A DNA stretch of 46,115 bases from a bacterium (GTDB lineage Bacteria > Bacillota > Clostridia > Christensenellales > SUG1161). The DNA is taken from contig JAQXFY010000066.1 of the NCBI GenBank assembly GCA_029006015.1, forward strand, positions 1-46,115, read 5' to 3'. Each line of letters opens with the position of its first letter. Position 1 is the stretch's first letter. Shown one piece after another: positions 36,490 to 45,608 of the stretch. The position numbers were made by a program, and so were the translations under genes. The notes beneath the pieces were generated by a model that was not told the DNA's origin, ran no database searches, and saw only the letters and a list, made by a program, of their open reading frames with translations.

Positions 36490-37572
36490 TTATGCGTGCC
36501 GGGCTTCAAAGCGTTGCATCAGCGCGGCAAGCGCCTGCACGCCTTCCACCGGCATGGCGTTGTAGATGCTGGCGCGGATGCCGCCAACGGCGCGATGGCC
36601 CTTGAGGTTGACCAGCCCGGCCGCCTTGGCTTCCTTTAAGAAAGCATCCGTCAACTGCTGCGAGGGCAGGGTAAAGGTAACGTTCATGATGGAGCGGCAA
36701 TCGCGGCGGGCCGCTGCTGTAAACAGATTGGATTGGTCCAGCACATCATACAAAAGCGCCGCTTTTTCGCGGTTTTGCTTTTCGATGGCGGCAACGCCGC
36801 CCATTTCTTTGATCCACTCAAAAACCAGCCCCGCCACGTAGATGGACCAGCACGGCGGCGTATTATACATGGACTGGCTGTCCGCATGGGTTTTATAATC
36901 CAGCATCGTGGGGCAGATGGGCTGGGCGTGGCCCAGTAAATCGCGGCGGATGATAACAACCGTCAGCCCCGCAGGCCCCATGTTTTTTTGTGCCCCGGCA
37001 TAGATCAGGCCAAATTTGCGCACATCATATACCTGCCCCAAAATGTTGGAGGACATATCGGCCACCAGCGGTACGCCGCCGGTTTCGGGCAGGGTGGGAT
37101 AGGTGGTGCCAAAGATGGTGTTGTTGGTGGTGATATGCACATAAGAGGCACCGGGCGTAACATCCCGGGGGCCGATGGCGGGAATGTGGGTATAGTTATC
37201 GGCTTTTGAGGACGAGATGATGTTGATGGTGCCAAATTTGGCGGCTTCCTGCGCGGCTTTGGCGGCAAACATGCCGGTTTGTGCATAATCGGCGCTGCCG
37301 CCCTGGGGCATCAGGTTAAGCGGCACCATGGCAAACTGTGTCGATGCGCCGCCCTGCAAAAACAGCACCGCCCATTCCTTTGGAATATCCATGATATCCC
37401 GCAGGGTGGCCTCGGCGCGTGCAATAATCTCTTCATATACAGGGGAGCGGTGGCTCATTTCCATAACGCTCATGCCCGAGCCATGATAGTTTATAAGATC
37501 GCGTTGGGCTTTTTCCAAAACCGGCAGCGGCAGCATGGAAGGCCCGGCAGAAAAGTTAAAAATCCTGTCCAT
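36490..37572 (-). CDS. serC: Phosphoserine aminotransferase
   Basis: FNFSAGPSMLPLPVLEKAQ, ADMSSNILGQVYDVRKFGLIYAGAQKNMGPAGLTVVIIR (PLP lysine region), NTPPCWSIYVAGLVFEWIK. Confidence 0.95.
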   Translation of the reverse strand: MDRIFNFSAGPSMLPLPVLEKAQRDLINYHGSGMSVMEMSHRSPVYEEIIARAEATLRDIMDIPKEWAVLFLQGGASTQFAMVPLNLMPQGGSADYAQTGMFAAKAAQEAAKFGTINIISSSKADNYTHIPAIGPRDVTPGASYVHITTNNTIFGTTYPTLPETGGVPLVADMSSNILGQVYDVRKFGLIYAGAQKNMGPAGLTVVIIRRDLLGHAQPICPTMLDYKTHADSQSMYNTPPCWSIYVAGLVFEWIKEMGGVAAIEKQNREKAALLYDVLDQSNLFTAAARRDCRSIMNVTFTLPSQQLTDAFLKEAKAAGLVNLKGHRAVGGIRASIYNAMPVEGVQALAALMQRFEARHA

Positions 37573-37648
37573 CCTTGATTCCCCCTGTTCTTTGCTATTC
37601 CCACCGTTTGTTCAATGTGCAAAGGGCCGCGGTGGAATAATATTTCCC

Positions 37649-37677
37649 ATTATACAGGAGTATTTATGCCCGGGCAA
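37649..37677 (-). promoter_or_regulatory. Putative sigma-A promoter of serC-serA (TTGCCC-N17-TATAAT)
   Basis: ATTATA 37649-37654 and GGGCAA 37672-37677 on +. Confidence 0.7.
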
Positions 37678-37995
37678 GCCGGTTGGCTGCCATGCTGCGC
37701 CGGTTTGGTGCTGCGCCGGCCTTATAACGGAGGATAGCCTGCAGCCAAACGGCAAACGCATCAAAAGTTTTGTGCCCGGGCGAACCAGAAGATCGGGCAG
37801 CCCATATATCTGTAGCGGTTAGGCGCTTTTTCCCGGATACGGCGCGGCCGGGGCCCGGTATGGCGGATTGGGGCGCGGGGAGGGGCACTGCGTTAAAATG
37901 GCGTGAAAAGCGGGGCGTAAAATGGGGAAATCCCTATCGATGGCATGCTGTGGCCATGGAATATGGTATAATCAAACCATCACGGATGCGGGGGC

Positions 37996-39048
37996 ATGAG
38001 CATGAACATTGTGGTATTATCGGGCGGCATCAGCACGGAACGCGCGGTTTCTTTATCCTCGGGCGCCATGGTTTGCCGGGCGCTCCGGGAAGCCGGGCAC
38101 CGCGCGGTGCTTGTCGATTCGTTTATGGGTATGGAAAATCCGCCGGTAGATCCGGCGGCAGCCTTTGAGCAGCTTGCCGATATTGGGCAGGCTGTTATTG
38201 ATGCGCAGGAGCCGGATCTGGATAAAATTCGTGCCTCCCGCCCGGCCGACGGAATGGGCAATATCGGCCCGGGCGTGCTGGAAATTTGCCGGGCGGCGGA
38301 TATTGTATACATGGGCCTGCATGGCGAGGACGGCGAAAACGGCCGTATGCAGGCGCTGTTTGATGTGCTGGGCATCCGTTATACCGGCACGGGGTATCTG
38401 GGCAGCGCGCTGGCCATGCACAAGGGCCTGGCCAAGGGCGTTATGGCCAAAGCCGGCATCCGCGTGCCGGGCGGGATCACGCTAAAACAGGGCGATGGTA
38501 TCGCCCGGGCGGAAGAAATGGGCTTTCCGCTGGTGGTCAAACCCTGCAGCGGGGGCTCCAGCATCGGGGTCAGCATCGTTGCCAATGTGGAGGAGCTGAT
38601 GCGCGCGCTGGAGCAGGGCTTTACCTATGAAAAAGAAATTGTTGTAGAGCAGTATATCCGCGGGCGGGAATTTTCCCTTGGCCTGCTGGATGGGCAGCCG
38701 CTGCCCCCCATCGAGATTATCCCGCGGGAGGGCTTTTACGATTATGCCCATAAATACCAAAAGGGCTGGACGCAGGAAATCTGCCCCGCCCAGCTGGAGG
38801 CGGGCAAAACGCGCGATATGCAGGAAATGGCCGTGCAGGTGTGGGAGGCCCTTGGGCTGTCGGTCTATGCCCGGGTGGATTTTATTTTGGAGGAAACCAC
38901 CGGCCGGCTCTATTGCCTGGAGGCCAATACCCTGCCCGGCATGACGCCGACCAGCTTGCTGCCGCAGGAGGCTGCGGCCGTGGGCATCGGGTATAACCAG
39001 CTTTGCCAGCGCATCGTGGCGCTTTCGATGAAAAAATACGGGGGCTGA
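37996..39048 (+). CDS. ddl: D-alanine--D-alanine ligase
   Basis: NIVVLSGGISTERAVSLSSG, YMGLHGEDGENGRMQALFDVLGIRYTGTG, PLVVKPCSGGSSIGVS, LEANTLPGMTPTSLLPQEA. Confidence 0.93.
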   Translation: MSMNIVVLSGGISTERAVSLSSGAMVCRALREAGHRAVLVDSFMGMENPPVDPAAAFEQLADIGQAVIDAQEPDLDKIRASRPADGMGNIGPGVLEICRAADIVYMGLHGEDGENGRMQALFDVLGIRYTGTGYLGSALAMHKGLAKGVMAKAGIRVPGGITLKQGDGIARAEEMGFPLVVKPCSGGSSIGVSIVANVEELMRALEQGFTYEKEIVVEQYIRGREFSLGLLDGQPLPPIEIIPREGFYDYAHKYQKGWTQEICPAQLEAGKTRDMQEMAVQVWEALGLSVYARVDFILEETTGRLYCLEANTLPGMTPTSLLPQEAAAVGIGYNQLCQRIVALSMKKYGG

Positions 39049-39052
39049 GCGC

Positions 39053-40426
39053 ATGAAGCCGATGACCGTCCAGCAGGTTGTATCCGCATGCGGCGGCACG
39101 TTTTTGGGGCCGCAGGATATGCTTTCCAGCCCCATCTCGGGCATTGCCATCGATAACCGCAAGGTAAGTGCGGGAAATTTGTTTATCCCCATCCGGGGTG
39201 AACGCTTTGATGGGCACGATTTTATCCCCGCAGCCTTTGAAACCGGTGCGCTGGTATGCCTGTCCAGCCGGCCGCTGGAAGGGGATTATCCCTGCATCCG
39301 GGTGGCCGATACCCAGGATGCCCTGCAGGATATCGCCGCTTTTTACCGGGGGTTGTTTGCCATCAAGGCTATCGGCATTACGGGAAGCGTCGGCAAAACC
39401 ACCACCAAGGAAATGATTGCCAGCGTTTTGTCCCAGCGCTTTCGGGTGTGCAAATCCCCGGGTAACCTTAACAACCAGATTGGCGTGCCCCTTACGCTTT
39501 TTGGCTTGCAGCCGGGCGACCAGGTGGCCGTTATCGAAATGGGCACCAACCATTTTGGCGAGATCGACCGCCTGGCGCGCATGGTGCAGCCCGATGTATG
39601 CTTTTTAACCAATATTGGCGAAGCGCATATCGAGCACCTGGGCTCGCGCGCAGGCATTCTTCGGGCCAAGTGCGAAATGCTTGCCCATATGAAACCCGGT
39701 GGCCGGGTCTATGTAAATGGCGATGATGATATGCTGCGCACCCTGGCCCGCTCCCGGGGCGATGTGGTTACCTTTGGCCTGGATGAGGGCAATGATATCC
39801 GGGCGCTGGATGTGCAGGATATGGGGCTGGAGGGCATGCACTTTACCGCTTGCGTGGAGGGCCGGCGGCTGGAGGTGCTTGTTCCCTCGCCGGGCAGGCA
39901 CATGGTGCTAAACGCCCTGGCAGCCATTGCGGCCGGCCGCGAGCTGGGGCTGGATACCGATGAGATCCGGCGCGGCATCGCCGCCTACCAGCCGGTGGGC
40001 GGCCGCATGAAGATCGAGCGCGCCGGCGGCATCACCGTTTTAAACGATGTGTATAACGCCAATCCCGGCTCGGTCCGGGCGGCCATCGATGTGCTGGCCC
40101 ATGCGCAGGGCCGCAAGGTTGCCATCCTGGGCGATATGCTGGAGCTTGGCGAACAGGCGATGGCATATCACCGGCAAATCGGGGAATATGCCGCCGCGGC
40201 GGGGCTGGATGCGCTATATTGCGTAGGGCCGCTGTCGCAAAGCATGGCGCAGGGCGCGCGCCAAGCGGGTATGGCATGCGTGCAGCATGCTGCCGATCAG
40301 CAGGGCCTGCTTTTGGGCTTGCCCGGGCAGATCATGCCGGGGGATACCGTGCTGGTTAAGGCTTCCCGCGGAATGGGGCTGGAAAAAACCGTTGCCTTCC
40401 TGCTGGAGCATGCGCAGCAGCCGTAA
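39053..40426 (+). CDS. murF: UDP-N-acetylmuramoyl-tripeptide--D-alanyl-D-alanine ligase
   Basis: GITGSVGKTTTKEMIASVL, NLNNQIGVPLTLF, EMGTNHFGEI, LNDVYNANPGSVRAAIDVL. Directly after ddl. Confidence 0.94.
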   Translation: MKPMTVQQVVSACGGTFLGPQDMLSSPISGIAIDNRKVSAGNLFIPIRGERFDGHDFIPAAFETGALVCLSSRPLEGDYPCIRVADTQDALQDIAAFYRGLFAIKAIGITGSVGKTTTKEMIASVLSQRFRVCKSPGNLNNQIGVPLTLFGLQPGDQVAVIEMGTNHFGEIDRLARMVQPDVCFLTNIGEAHIEHLGSRAGILRAKCEMLAHMKPGGRVYVNGDDDMLRTLARSRGDVVTFGLDEGNDIRALDVQDMGLEGMHFTACVEGRRLEVLVPSPGRHMVLNALAAIAAGRELGLDTDEIRRGIAAYQPVGGRMKIERAGGITVLNDVYNANPGSVRAAIDVLAHAQGRKVAILGDMLELGEQAMAYHRQIGEYAAAAGLDALYCVGPLSQSMAQGARQAGMACVQHAADQQGLLLGLPGQIMPGDTVLVKASRGMGLEKTVAFLLEHAQQP

Positions 40427-40759
40427 GAAGCATGCGATAGCGTTTTGCGGGGCGCCCGTCCGACAGGTTCCCCCGCCGGGCGTTTAAAAGATCGGGATAC
40501 GCAATGCTTTATTGCCCCCAAATAGAATCAATAAGGGGCCATGTACCGTCATATCAACGGCGGTAACCAAGCGCCCCCCCACGGAGCGGGATTGGGCCGG
40601 CCAGGTTGCCATGGCGGGCAGGCTCAGGGCGGCCCGCCCGGCATGCGTGTTTGCCATTGCATGTTGGGTGGATATTGTGTATGATAATTTCTATGCGCTT
40701 GTTTCCGCAAATCTACGGGCATTGCCCGGTTGGCCGGTGCTCCCGGCGGGGAATAAAAC

Positions 40760-41728
40760 ATGGATCAAGTAGAAAAATCGGAATCCCCGGATACACTTCA
40801 GGAGGATGCTGCCTATATCCGGCGGCGCAAGATGGTCAGCCTTTTTTCCTTTGCGGTGTTGATCGTGTTTTTTTTGCTGGTTTTTTATTTTATAGGCAGG
40901 CCGATGATTGCCATGCTCAAGCAGCCGGAGCATTTTCGGGCATGGGTGGATGACCACGGCATGCTGGGCTGGCTGGCCATGATCGGCATGATGGCCTTGC
41001 AGATTATCGTGGCGATTATCCCCGGGGAACCCATGGAACTGGGCGCCGGGTATGCCTTTGGCTGCCTGGAGGGAGCCATTTTATGCCTGACAGGCGCGTT
41101 GATCGGCTCTGCAGTGGTGTATTTGTTTGTGCGCCGCTTTGGCATTAAGATGGTGGAAGCCTTTGTTTCCCGGGAAAAGCTGCATTCCGTTAAGTTTTTA
41201 AATAATAACAAAAAACTGGGCCTGCTGGTGTTTATTATATTTTTTATTCCGGGCACGCCCAAGGATGTTATTACCTACTTTATAGGGCTTACCCCTATGA
41301 AGCTGAGTACTTTTTTGCTGATTTCAACCATCGGCCGCATTCCGTCGGTGCTGACCTCGACCATCGCCGGCAATGCCCTGGGCACCATGGAATATAAGAT
41401 GGCCATTATTGTCTTTTCCGTTACGGCGGTCATCAGCGCGCTGGGTATCTGGCTGTACCGCGTGCTAACCAGGCATCAGGACAAAAAGATGCAGCAGGAG
41501 CAGGCGGTGGAAAATGAGGGGCAAGCTGCCTGCCGGCAGGCGGCGATGTGCGACGGGGAACCCCCGTCCGCTGCGGATGGCGCCGGCGCCATGGATATGC
41601 AGCCGGAAGGCAAAATGGCTTTGCAGGAGGAGGCGCCGCAGCAAGTGCCTTTGGAATTGCACGGCCGCACCGGTGCGCGCAGGCCGATATTGCCGGCTTC
41701 ACCCAAGGCCGATAAAAAGCAGGCATAG
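40760..41728 (+). CDS. TVP38/TMEM64 (DedA-like/VTT) family membrane protein
   Basis: IIPGEPMELGAGYAFGCLEGAILCLTGALIGSAVVYLFVRRFG...FFIPGTPKDVITYFIGLTPM. Confidence 0.87.
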   Translation: MDQVEKSESPDTLQEDAAYIRRRKMVSLFSFAVLIVFFLLVFYFIGRPMIAMLKQPEHFRAWVDDHGMLGWLAMIGMMALQIIVAIIPGEPMELGAGYAFGCLEGAILCLTGALIGSAVVYLFVRRFGIKMVEAFVSREKLHSVKFLNNNKKLGLLVFIIFFIPGTPKDVITYFIGLTPMKLSTFLLISTIGRIPSVLTSTIAGNALGTMEYKMAIIVFSVTAVISALGIWLYRVLTRHQDKKMQQEQAVENEGQAACRQAAMCDGEPPSAADGAGAMDMQPEGKMALQEEAPQQVPLELHGRTGARRPILPASPKADKKQA

Positions 41729-41828
41729 GACGATTGCGGGGCATAGCCGGCCTGCCGCAACCGCTTGCGCCGGCTGTGACGGGACAAATGCACCCATGGA
41801 TGGGCTTACGGGAAAAGGGGAAAAAGGT

Positions 41829-42479
41829 ATGGCGTTTGATTTTAAAAAGGAATACCGGGAGTTTTATCTGCCCAAGGCTCAACCCGAAATCGTGGATGTT
41901 CCCGCTATGAACTTTGTCGCCGTGCGTGGCCAAGGCGATCCCAATCAGGAGGGCGGGGCATATCAACAAGCCATCGGTATTTTATATGCCATTGCTTTTA
42001 CCTTGAAAATGAGCGCCCGCGCCGGGCACGTTATTGAAGGGTTTTATGATTATGTGGTTCCTCCTCTGGAGGGCTTTTGGTGGATGCAGGACGGGGCGGA
42101 TATAGATTACCGGCGCAAACAGGATTTTGAATGGATTTCCGTCATCCGGCTGCCGGATTTTATACGGAGGATGGATTTTGATTGGGCGGTAGCGGAAGCC
42201 GCGAAAAAAAAGAAACAGGATGTTTCAAAGGCGGAATTTTATTCCTGTGTGGAAGGTGCCTGTGTGCAGTGCATGCATATCGGGCCATATGATAAAGAAT
42301 CGGACACCATCCGCCTGATGGAGGCCTTTGCCGGGGATAAGGGCTATGCCATTGATATAACGCCCCGGCGCCATCACCACGAAATCTACTTATCCGATGC
42401 GCGCAGGTGCGCCCCTGAGCGGCTGAAAACCGTTATCCGCCTTCCGGTGCGCCCCTTAAAGCCCTGCCCGGGGAATTGA
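41829..42479 (+). CDS. GyrI-like small-molecule-binding domain protein
   Basis: FDFKKEYREFYLPKAQPEIVDVPAMNFVAVRGQGDPNQEGGAYQQAIGILYAIAFTLKMS...IGPYDKESDTIRLMEAFAGDKGY. Confidence 0.82.
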   Translation: MAFDFKKEYREFYLPKAQPEIVDVPAMNFVAVRGQGDPNQEGGAYQQAIGILYAIAFTLKMSARAGHVIEGFYDYVVPPLEGFWWMQDGADIDYRRKQDFEWISVIRLPDFIRRMDFDWAVAEAAKKKKQDVSKAEFYSCVEGACVQCMHIGPYDKESDTIRLMEAFAGDKGYAIDITPRRHHHEIYLSDARRCAPERLKTVIRLPVRPLKPCPGN

Positions 42480-42627
42480 GTTTTTTGCCCGCCTTGGGCA
42501 ACATGCCGGGGACGGAAACGGCCAAATGTGCGTGCGATCCGGCCCGGTTTTGTGCCCACATGCTGTGCTTGCTGCAAACCAAAAGCTCATCAGGGAAGGT
42601 GCGCCGGAGGGAAATATGACTGATATG

Positions 42628-42662
42628 AAAAGCCCCCATGCGGCCGGAGCGCTGCATGGGGG
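42628..42662 (-). terminator. Terminator downstream of the QueG-like gene
   Basis: Minus strand CCCCCATGC-N12-GCATGGGGG-CTTTTC. Confidence 0.65.
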
Positions 42663-42707
42663 GTTGTGTGGTATGGAAAACAAGGTGGAAGCGCAGCAAA
42701 CAGGCGG

Positions 42708-43685
42708 CTATCCCAGCGATGACAAGCGGGAAATGGCCCAGCGGGCATGCTCGCGCACGGCGGGGGAGGGGCTGTCTGCATGGGGCAGCAGCAGGGGCAG
42801 GTATTTGGGATCGCCCGTATTGCCGGCGGCCAGCGCTGCCGCGGAACGCAGGCGCGAGGCGGTAACATAGTTTTTGCCCAGCCAGCCTGCGCAGGTGTTG
42901 ACGCGGCTGCGCATGGCCGGGTTATCATCGGCTAAAATACCGGAAATGGAAAAAAACTCGGCATATCCAGGCGGAAGGGCGGTTGTCGCCATGCCGCGTG
43001 TGGCGGGGCAGGTCGCCTGGCAGCGGTCGCACCCAAAGGCCTGCAGGCCAACGCAGGGGCGAAGCGGCTCGGGCACAATGCTCAGCATGTGGCGGCGCAG
43101 GCAATTTTCGTCGACGGAGCCATCCCCGGCCAGCGCCTTTGCCGGGCAGGCGCGCATGCAGGCCAGGCAGGGGCCGCAGCCTATTAATTCGTGCGGCTGG
43201 GGCACATCGGGAACCTCCAGCCCGATGGCCAGAACGGCCAATACCACCCGGCTGCCAAAGCCATGCCAATGGAATAAGCCGTTTTTTCCAAAAAAACCGG
43301 CGCCGCTGCGGTAAGCGGCCGGCTTTTGCGGCAGCAAATGGGCTACCTGGGCCGTAAGGCCGGCCTGGGTCAGCGCTTCCGCCAGGCGGGGGGCGGCATG
43401 GTAGCATTGCTGGGAGGCAAAATAATAGGAAGGCACCTGCAAACAATCCGGGGGATACATCGCAAAAGGGGTATACGGATAGGCCAGCACCAATAACCCG
43501 CCGGCAAACGGATAGGCCTTGCGCGGATCGTGCTCCAGGCCAAAAGGCGTGGGCGATGGATCAAAGGCAGAGGCCTCGCGCAGCCAATCCAAAAAGGGCG
43601 CAGGGGAACACGGGGCTGCCCCCGCAAAGCCAAAAGATTGCCAGATGGGTTCGTAAGGCGCAAGTGCGCGCAGCGCATTTTCCAT
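42708..43685 (-). CDS. QueG-like protein with double 4Fe-4S cluster domain
   Basis: GAGFFGKNGLFHW, CGPCLACMRACPAKAL and CDRCQATCPATRG ferredoxin motifs, and a C-terminal HEAT-like segment (LPLLLPHADSPSPAVREHARWAISRL). Confidence 0.8.
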   Translation of the reverse strand: MENALRALAPYEPIWQSFGFAGAAPCSPAPFLDWLREASAFDPSPTPFGLEHDPRKAYPFAGGLLVLAYPYTPFAMYPPDCLQVPSYYFASQQCYHAAPRLAEALTQAGLTAQVAHLLPQKPAAYRSGAGFFGKNGLFHWHGFGSRVVLAVLAIGLEVPDVPQPHELIGCGPCLACMRACPAKALAGDGSVDENCLRRHMLSIVPEPLRPCVGLQAFGCDRCQATCPATRGMATTALPPGYAEFFSISGILADDNPAMRSRVNTCAGWLGKNYVTASRLRSAAALAAGNTGDPKYLPLLLPHADSPSPAVREHARWAISRLSSLG

Positions 43686-43916
43686 GTTATACCCTTTCTT
43701 TTTGCCTGGGGAAAGGCGATAGCCCAAAGGGGGCCTGCCGTATCAAACGGCATGCGTACAGGGCTGCCTGATGCGTGTTTGCATGCCCGCCGTTTTCTTT
43801 CCCGGAATGCTTTTATTTTACGCGGATTGTGTTTTTGATGCAATTGTTGCTTTACAACAAGGGCCAGGTTCGTGTACACTATAGGGGCAGAAATTGGATA
43901 GAAAGTGGGGAAACAC

Positions 43917-45227
43917 ATGACCTTCGTCAAGGAAAAACTGCGCGTGGCCATTGTTGGGCTGGGGCACCGCGGCACCGGCATGATGCAAATGATCCTGGGC
44001 ATGCCCGATGTTGAAGTGGTGGGCATTTCGGATCTGATCGAGCACCGCCTGGAGCGCGGCAAGCGCATCGTCAAGGAAAAAACCGGCAAGGATGTGCAGG
44101 CCACCGCCGATTATCAGGAGCTTTTAAAAACCGGGGATCTGGATGCGGTATTTGTATTTACCTCGTGGCAGATGCATACCCGCGTGGCGTGCGATGCCAT
44201 GCGTGCCGGCGTCTATGTGGCAACCGAGGTGGGCGGCGCCTCCAGCCTGGAGGAATGCTGGAACCTGGTGCGCGCTTCCGAGGAAACCGGCATGCCGTGC
44301 ATGATGCTGGAAAATGTTAACTACGGCCAGCACGCCCTCGCCCTGATTAACATGGTGCGCCAGGGCCTGTTTGGCGAGCTTATCCATTGCGCCGCCGGTT
44401 ATCAGCATGATCTGCGCGATGAGATTGGCCTGGGGCGCGAAATCGAGCATTATCGCTTTGATCATTTCCGCCTGCGCAATGCGGAGTTGTATCCCACCCA
44501 TGGCTTGGGGCCGATGGCCAAAATACTGGATATCAACCGCGGCAACCGCTTTTTGACGTTGACTTCCACGGCGACCAAGGCCTGCGGCATGGAAAGCTAT
44601 TATGCCAATTCCCGAAAGGCGACCAACTCCTGGGTTGTTGAAACGCTGGAGCGGGATTACAAGGGCGTCTGGCCGGAAAAGCAGGAAAATTATGATATGA
44701 TCGGCCAGCGTTTTGCCCAGGGCGACGTGGTAACCACCGTTATCAAGTGCGCCGGCGGGCAGACCATCACCCTGTATCACGATTGCACGTTGGCCCGCCC
44801 GCGGCTTTCCAACAACCGCGTGCAGGGCACCAAGGGCATCTGGAGCGATGATGCCAAATCCATTTATTTTGATGGCATCAGCCCCGATCCGCACAAGTGG
44901 GAGGAAGCTGCGCCCTACTTTGAAAAATACAACCACCCCCTGTGGCTGGAGCACCAGAAGGATCTGGATCAGGGCGGCCATGGCGGCATCGATTTTATCG
45001 TGGTGCGCGCGTTTGTTGATGCGGTCAAGCGTCAGGTGCAAACGCCCATCGATGTATATGATACCGCTTCCTGGATGGCGGTCACCGCGCTGAGCGAGCA
45101 ATCCATCGCCATGGGCGGCCACCCCGTCGCCTTCCCGGATTTCACCTCCGGCCTGTGGGTCAACCGCGAACCGGTGGTGCCCGGCAAATATGCGCTGGAT
45201 TATGTGCATACGGAGTATTTTGAGTAA
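43917..45227 (+). CDS. Gfo/Idh/MocA family oxidoreductase
   Basis: KLRVAIVGLGHRGTGMMQMI...DAVFVFTSWQMHTRVACDAMRAGVYVATEVGGASSLEECWNLV, plus a C-terminal substrate domain. Confidence 0.88.
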   Translation: MTFVKEKLRVAIVGLGHRGTGMMQMILGMPDVEVVGISDLIEHRLERGKRIVKEKTGKDVQATADYQELLKTGDLDAVFVFTSWQMHTRVACDAMRAGVYVATEVGGASSLEECWNLVRASEETGMPCMMLENVNYGQHALALINMVRQGLFGELIHCAAGYQHDLRDEIGLGREIEHYRFDHFRLRNAELYPTHGLGPMAKILDINRGNRFLTLTSTATKACGMESYYANSRKATNSWVVETLERDYKGVWPEKQENYDMIGQRFAQGDVVTTVIKCAGGQTITLYHDCTLARPRLSNNRVQGTKGIWSDDAKSIYFDGISPDPHKWEEAAPYFEKYNHPLWLEHQKDLDQGGHGGIDFIVVRAFVDAVKRQVQTPIDVYDTASWMAVTALSEQSIAMGGHPVAFPDFTSGLWVNREPVVPGKYALDYVHTEYFE

Positions 45228-45248
45228 CCTTTGGCGCTGTTTTGGGGC

Positions 45249-45280
45249 AAAGGGGTGCGGCGTAAGCCGCGCCCCTTTTT
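45249..45280 (+). terminator. Terminator after the Gfo/Idh/MocA gene
   Basis: AAAGGGGTGCGGC-GTAA-GCCGCGCCCCTTTTTT. Confidence 0.8.
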
Positions 45281-45608
45281 TATGCCCCGACAGGCTGTTG
45301 CGGCAAAAAACGGCAGGGCGCGGGGATGGGCAAATGCCTTGGCCCAGGGGCTTCCTTAACCCGGCAGGTTGGGTTGGGGCAGGGCGCGTGCGCCATCCGC
45401 TGCAGATGTTAGGCGCGTTTTACAGGCAAGTATAGGGGGATTAAGCGGCTATATGGGCCGACAGCACCTGCCGAATTAAGGAAAATGGTGAAAAATGAAG
45501 GAAAAACATGAAAAAACAGATATTTTTGCGCGGTAAAATGATAGCGGATATGCTATCATAGAATGGTAGAGATCCTGCCGGAAGGAAAAATTTAAAGAAG
45601 GTGATTCG

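Noticed and set aside
40512-40772. 86-aa plus-strand ORF between murF and the TVP38 gene
   Set aside because: Overlaps the start of the supported TVP38 gene and shows no motif or RBS.
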